DNA of 64,000 nt from Myxococcus stipitatus. Lineage in GTDB: Bacteria > Myxococcota > Myxococcia > Myxococcales > Myxococcaceae. This document shows, one piece after another, positions 61,181 to 64,000 of the stretch. The stretch is taken from contig NZ_CP147913.1 of assembly GCF_037414475.1 (NCBI RefSeq), positions 7,438,001-7,502,000 of the forward strand, read 5' to 3'. The notes under the pieces are model-generated. The model had not been told where the DNA came from and ran no database searches. It worked only from the letters and a program-made list of their open reading frames with translations. Position numbers and translations under genes: made by a program. Positions within the stretch are counted from its first letter, which is position 1, and every line of letters starts with the position of its first letter.

Positions 61181-62047
61181 ATGCGCAAGCGTGTTGGGCT
61201 GTGGCAGTGGATGGTGTGCGTGGGGCTGGGGATGTTCGTCGCGGGCTGCGCGACCGTGGGGAGCACGCCTCCCGTCGCGGGCGAGCCGGTGCCCGCGCAT
61301 CAGGACTTCGTGCTCGCGTCCGCGAAGCTGAAGGAGGACCGCCGCATCACCGTGTATCTACCTCCGGGGTACGACGCGGCGACGGCGGCTCGCTTCCCGG
61401 TGCTCTACATGCCGGATGGCGGGCTCCAGGAGGACTTCCCGCACGTGGCCAGCGCGGTGGACGCTGCGATTCGCGCGGGAGAGGTCAGGCCGCTGCTCGT
61501 GGTGGGCATCGAGAACACGGTGCGCAAGCGCGACATGACGGGGCCCTCCACGATTCCCAGGGACCTGGAGTGGGTGCCCGGCGCGGGGGGCTCGGCGGCG
61601 TTCCGGGACTTCATCCGCGACGAGCTGATTCCCGAGGTGGAGAAGCGCTACCGCGTGACGGGTGAGCGGGCCATCATCGGTGAGTCGCTCGCGGGGCTGT
61701 TCATCATGGAGACGTTCTTCCTCCAGCCGGAGATGTTCGGCACGTACCTCGCGCTGAGCCCGAGCCTCTGGTGGAACAACGAGGCGCTGGTGCGTGAAGC
61801 GGGTGCCCGTCTCGCGAGCCGCGCGGACCTGCGCGCGGCGCTGTTCGTGTCCTCGGCGAATGAGACGGAGGACATCGTCCCCGCCGTGGCGCGGCTGCGA
61901 GAGGTCCTTCGCGCGAGTGCCCCTCCGGGATTGAAGTGGGAGGTCGACCCCCGCCCGGACCTGCGCCACGACAACATCTACCGCTCGTCCGCGCCCGCGG
62001 TGCTGCGCAAGTGGTTGCCGCCCGTGGCCGCCGAGGCGGGGCGGTAG
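61181..62047 (+). CDS. Esterase D/enterochelin-esterase-like lipoprotein
   Basis: 288 residues; ATG 61181 (a GTG precedes it directly). Signal/lipobox FVAGC (Cys23). The hydrolase has RRITVYLPPGYDAATAARFPVLYMPDGG, the nucleophile elbow IIGESLAGLFIMETFF (G-x-S-x-G), FLALSPSLWWNNEALV, an acid in the following strand and His in DLRHDNIYRSSAP. This is the esterase D/Fes-type family acting on ester-linked siderophores or acyl groups. It is membrane-anchored, facing outward or into the periplasm. GGAGGAG is upstream. Confidence 0.86.
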   Translation: MRKRVGLWQWMVCVGLGMFVAGCATVGSTPPVAGEPVPAHQDFVLASAKLKEDRRITVYLPPGYDAATAARFPVLYMPDGGLQEDFPHVASAVDAAIRAGEVRPLLVVGIENTVRKRDMTGPSTIPRDLEWVPGAGGSAAFRDFIRDELIPEVEKRYRVTGERAIIGESLAGLFIMETFFLQPEMFGTYLALSPSLWWNNEALVREAGARLASRADLRAALFVSSANETEDIVPAVARLREVLRASAPPGLKWEVDPRPDLRHDNIYRSSAPAVLRKWLPPVAAEAGR

Positions 62048-62226
62048 ACACGAGGCTTCTCTGCCGGGCAACCCTGGGTTGCCTGGCGGGTATCCGAATC
62101 ACCCGTGTCCTCGCGTTCGCGCGGAGCCATCGCATGGGGAGAACACTCGAAGCTGGCGCGTGTCGTGCCCCGCGAGGGCCTGGGGAGCCACGTGCCTCGA
62201 ACTCCTCGCGGAGCCACGGTGCGCTC

Positions 62227-63036
62227 GTGTCGTTGGCGAGAGTCGTGGGGAGTTGGCTGGCCCTGAGTCTCGTCGGCTGTGGTGCCTCTCGCGGGGCGAC
62301 CCGTGAAGCCGAGCCCGCGAGCACAGGGACCCCTTCGCGGGTCGACACGAATGGCCGTGTGCAAGCGCGGCCAAGTGCGGTGACGCGCGAGCGCGCAGCC
62401 TCGCCCGGTGCGCATCCCTTGGGGTTGGGAGGGGAGAGGGACGGCCTGTTGTACGTGCCTCGCTCCCTCCCATTGGACCTGCCCGCGCCGCTGATGCTGT
62501 TGCTGCACGGCTCGAAGGGCAACGCCCGCCAGATGCTGGAGGTGATGCAGCCACTGGCGGAGTCGGAAGGCATCCTCCTGCTCATCCCCGAGTCGCGGGG
62601 CCCGACCTGGGACGACAAGATGGGGCGGCACGGCGAGGACCTGGCCTTCATCGATGGTGCCCTGGCGCACGTCTTCTCCCGTCATGCGGTCGCGCGTGAG
62701 CGCATCAGCGTGGCGGGGTTCTCCGCGGGCGCGTCCTATGCGCTGGCGCTGGGAATCCTCAACGGGGACCTGTTCTCCCGCATCCTCGCCTTCTCTCCCG
62801 CGTTCGTTCACGCGGACGAGCCCCGGGGCGTTCCGGCCATCTTCATCGCGCATGGTGACCAGGACCTGGCGCTTCCCGTGGAGGAGAGCGGCAGGCGCAT
62901 CGTCGCGGAGCTGCGCGCGGCGGGCTTCGGGGTGCACTATCTCGAGTTCTCCGGAGGGCATTCGATGCCCGTCGAGGTGGTCCGCGCCGCCGCCAGGTGG
63001 CTTCGCGAGACACCTCCATCGGTGAACCTTCCGTAG
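62227..63036 (+). CDS. Alpha/beta hydrolase lipoprotein (esterase/depolymerase-like)
   Basis: About 269 residues from GTG 62227, giving a short lipoprotein signal MSLARVVGSWLALSLVGC; ATG 62134 is an alternative start. The core follows the PHB-depolymerase/carboxylesterase type: APLMLLLHGSKGNARQM, SVAGFSAGASYALALG (nucleophile G-F-S-A-G), AIFIAHGDQDLALPVEESG (acid), LEFSGGHSMPVEV (His). It is probably a secreted esterase. It follows the other esterase on the same strand, 180 bases away; they are not close homologues. Confidence 0.78.
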   Translation: MSLARVVGSWLALSLVGCGASRGATREAEPASTGTPSRVDTNGRVQARPSAVTRERAASPGAHPLGLGGERDGLLYVPRSLPLDLPAPLMLLLHGSKGNARQMLEVMQPLAESEGILLLIPESRGPTWDDKMGRHGEDLAFIDGALAHVFSRHAVARERISVAGFSAGASYALALGILNGDLFSRILAFSPAFVHADEPRGVPAIFIAHGDQDLALPVEESGRRIVAELRAAGFGVHYLEFSGGHSMPVEVVRAAARWLRETPPSVNLP

Positions 63037-63091
63037 CCCACGAGAGATGGACGGGCGGCGGACCCCGAGGACGTCTACACTCGCGGGCACC

Positions 63092-63286
63092 ATGACGACG
63101 CCGAGGCCCGAGTCACTCCCGTTCCCGGAGAGCCTGTGTCATCGCTGTGCCGCGCCGCCGCGTTATGTCCAGACGCGGACGTCGGTGTTCATCATGTGCC
63201 CGCTCTTGCCAGGGAAGTACCCACCGCAGCCGGTGCGGGCGTGCGCGCTCTTCCGTCCCGAGGAGGCGGGGACGAAGCCGGAGTGA
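63092..63286 (+). CDS. Small cysteine protein, conserved but uncharacterised
   Basis: 64 residues. CHRCAAPPRYVQTRTSVFIMCPLLPGKYPPQPVRACALFRP has a CxxC plus two further Cys, the arrangement of a small zinc site. The core R-T-x-x-F-x-M-C-P-L-x-x-x-x-Y-P-P-Q-P recurs in small proteins of other bacteria, to my knowledge without assigned function. There is no signal peptide. It stands between the esterase and the Arg-rich protein genes. Confidence 0.6.
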   Translation: MTTPRPESLPFPESLCHRCAAPPRYVQTRTSVFIMCPLLPGKYPPQPVRACALFRPEEAGTKPE

Positions 63287-63405
63287 GAGCGGCGGAGGGA
63301 GCAGGCCCTCGTCGCTGGAGGCAGGCGTGAGGGCGGGGTGATTGCGTGGTGTCGTGGCCGTCCCCACCTGTGGCGAGCAGGCCAGTTGCAGGGAGGAGGG
63401 ACTTG

Positions 63406-63894
63406 ATGGTTGCCAGGAAGAATTCGCGCGCCTCGTCGCGCACCCGGATGATGCCTCGTCGGAAGCGGATGGTGTCTCGCACGCGTGTGTCCCGGCCGCG
63501 CCGTGTCGCCGTGTCCCGGCGTCGCATGGCGGCGGGGGCTCGTGCCACCGCCAGCAGCCGGTACACCCGGCCGGCGTTGAGGGAGCGCATCCGCAAGCGC
63601 CTGCTCGCGGGTTCGCGAGGCGGGCGCGCGGGGCACTGGAGCGCGCGCAAGGCGCAGCTCCTGAAATCCGAGTACGAGACGGCGGGAGGTGGCTATCGCA
63701 TGCGGAGGATGGGCCACCGCAAGCACCTCGTGTCGTCGGCGCACGTGGCGTCGGGCATGCGCACCCGGACGCCGCGCGCACGGCGTGGCGTCAGGGTGGC
63801 CCGTCCCAAGCGCGTGGCGTCGCGCACGAGCCGCCGGTACGCGACGCGGACCCCGGCGATGCGCCGCACCCGCAAGATGGCGTCCCGCCGCTGA
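63406..63894 (+). CDS. Very basic Arg-rich protein with a DUF5872/6321-like core
   Basis: 162 residues from ATG 63406, with GGGAGGAGGG ideally placed. Arg and Lys exceed 30%. The middle holds LRERIRKRLLAGSRGGRAGHWSARKAQLLKSEYETAGGGYRMRRMGHRKHLVSSAHV, whose core GGxxGxWSARKAQLxxxEYxxxGGGY resembles small DUFs (DUF5872/DUF6321-like) found in phage and plasmid-like contexts. Both flanks are disordered and Arg/Ser/Thr-rich. It probably binds nucleic acid, chromatin-like. Its terminator is strong. Confidence 0.68.
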   Translation: MVARKNSRASSRTRMMPRRKRMVSRTRVSRPRRVAVSRRRMAAGARATASSRYTRPALRERIRKRLLAGSRGGRAGHWSARKAQLLKSEYETAGGGYRMRRMGHRKHLVSSAHVASGMRTRTPRARRGVRVARPKRVASRTSRRYATRTPAMRRTRKMASRR

Positions 63895-63910
63895 GTCTGG
63901 GGTGAGACTG

Positions 63911-63948
63911 GAGCCCGCCGTGTCCACCACGGCGGGCTCCTTCTTTTG
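63911..63948 (+). terminator. Rho-independent terminator after the Arg-rich gene
   Basis: GAGCCCGCCGTG (63911-63922) pairs perfectly with CACGGCGGGCTC (63928-63939) over a 5-base loop, followed by CTTCTTTT. Textbook intrinsic terminator, 16 bases after the stop. Confidence 0.9.
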
Positions 63949-64000
63949 GCGATGGGCGTGTCCGGCACTCAACGAATGGGCATCTTGGATGCACGGTCTC

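Overview
The window is very GC-rich (clearly above 65%), densely coded, and rich in GTG/TTG starts and overlapping stop/start codons. The gene content is typical of a myxobacterium: many lipoproteins, a giant Ig/PKD adhesin with a MYXO-CTERM-like tail, DUF4388 and FHA-GGDEF proteins, thrombospondin-3/OmpA proteins, and a sigma-70 factor with a long charged N-terminal extension. I infer Myxococcota, suborder Cystobacterineae (Myxococcus/Corallococcus/Pyxidicoccus-like); the genus cannot be fixed from sequence reading alone.

Layout. 1-5.3 kb: 5' end of a Tat-exported protein, a DUF3060 protein, then a redox/electrophile-response block (flavodoxin-fold quinone reductase and MDR oxidoreductase, divergent from an HxlR regulator; a second HxlR regulator divergent from a DoxX protein) and a TIGR00027/LCM-type methyltransferase. 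5.3-31 kb: an accessory, mostly secreted region. It holds a phytase-like propeller lipoprotein, a Cys-rich lipoprotein, a 1857-residue adhesin, a YopT-like (C58) cysteine protease, a 5'-nucleotidase lipoprotein, PKD and FG-GAP proteins, alpha/beta hydrolases, a polysaccharide-lyase-like protein, a discoidin/Ig/CxxCH protein, a TerB-like protein and a BamE-like gene broken by an in-frame TAG. Most are single transcription units separated by hairpins.

31-49.6 kb: mostly housekeeping. tRNA-Ile2(CAU), an alkyltransferase-like protein, the macromolecular-synthesis cluster rpsU-yqeY-dnaG-rpoD, HEAT-repeat proteins, an FHA-GGDEF cyclase, asparaginase, a CcmH-DsbA fusion lipoprotein with DUF4388 protein and truD, a DUF4398/OmpA-TSP3 pair, a HEAT/DUF1460 pair, a response regulator and an HPF-family ribosome factor.

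49.7-60.4 kb: a two-TM protein with DPF repeats, convergent with a five-gene minus-strand unit: TPR protein, PBP1A, FG-GAP protein, degenerate family-5 solute-binding protein and NtrY-like histidine kinase. The GTGA and ATGA overlaps suggest coupled expression, and the combination looks like a cell-wall synthesis and sensing module. 60.4-64 kb: exonuclease III, two lipoprotein esterases, a small Cys protein and a very basic Arg-rich protein followed by a textbook terminator. No IS element, prophage, rRNA or CRISPR array was seen.
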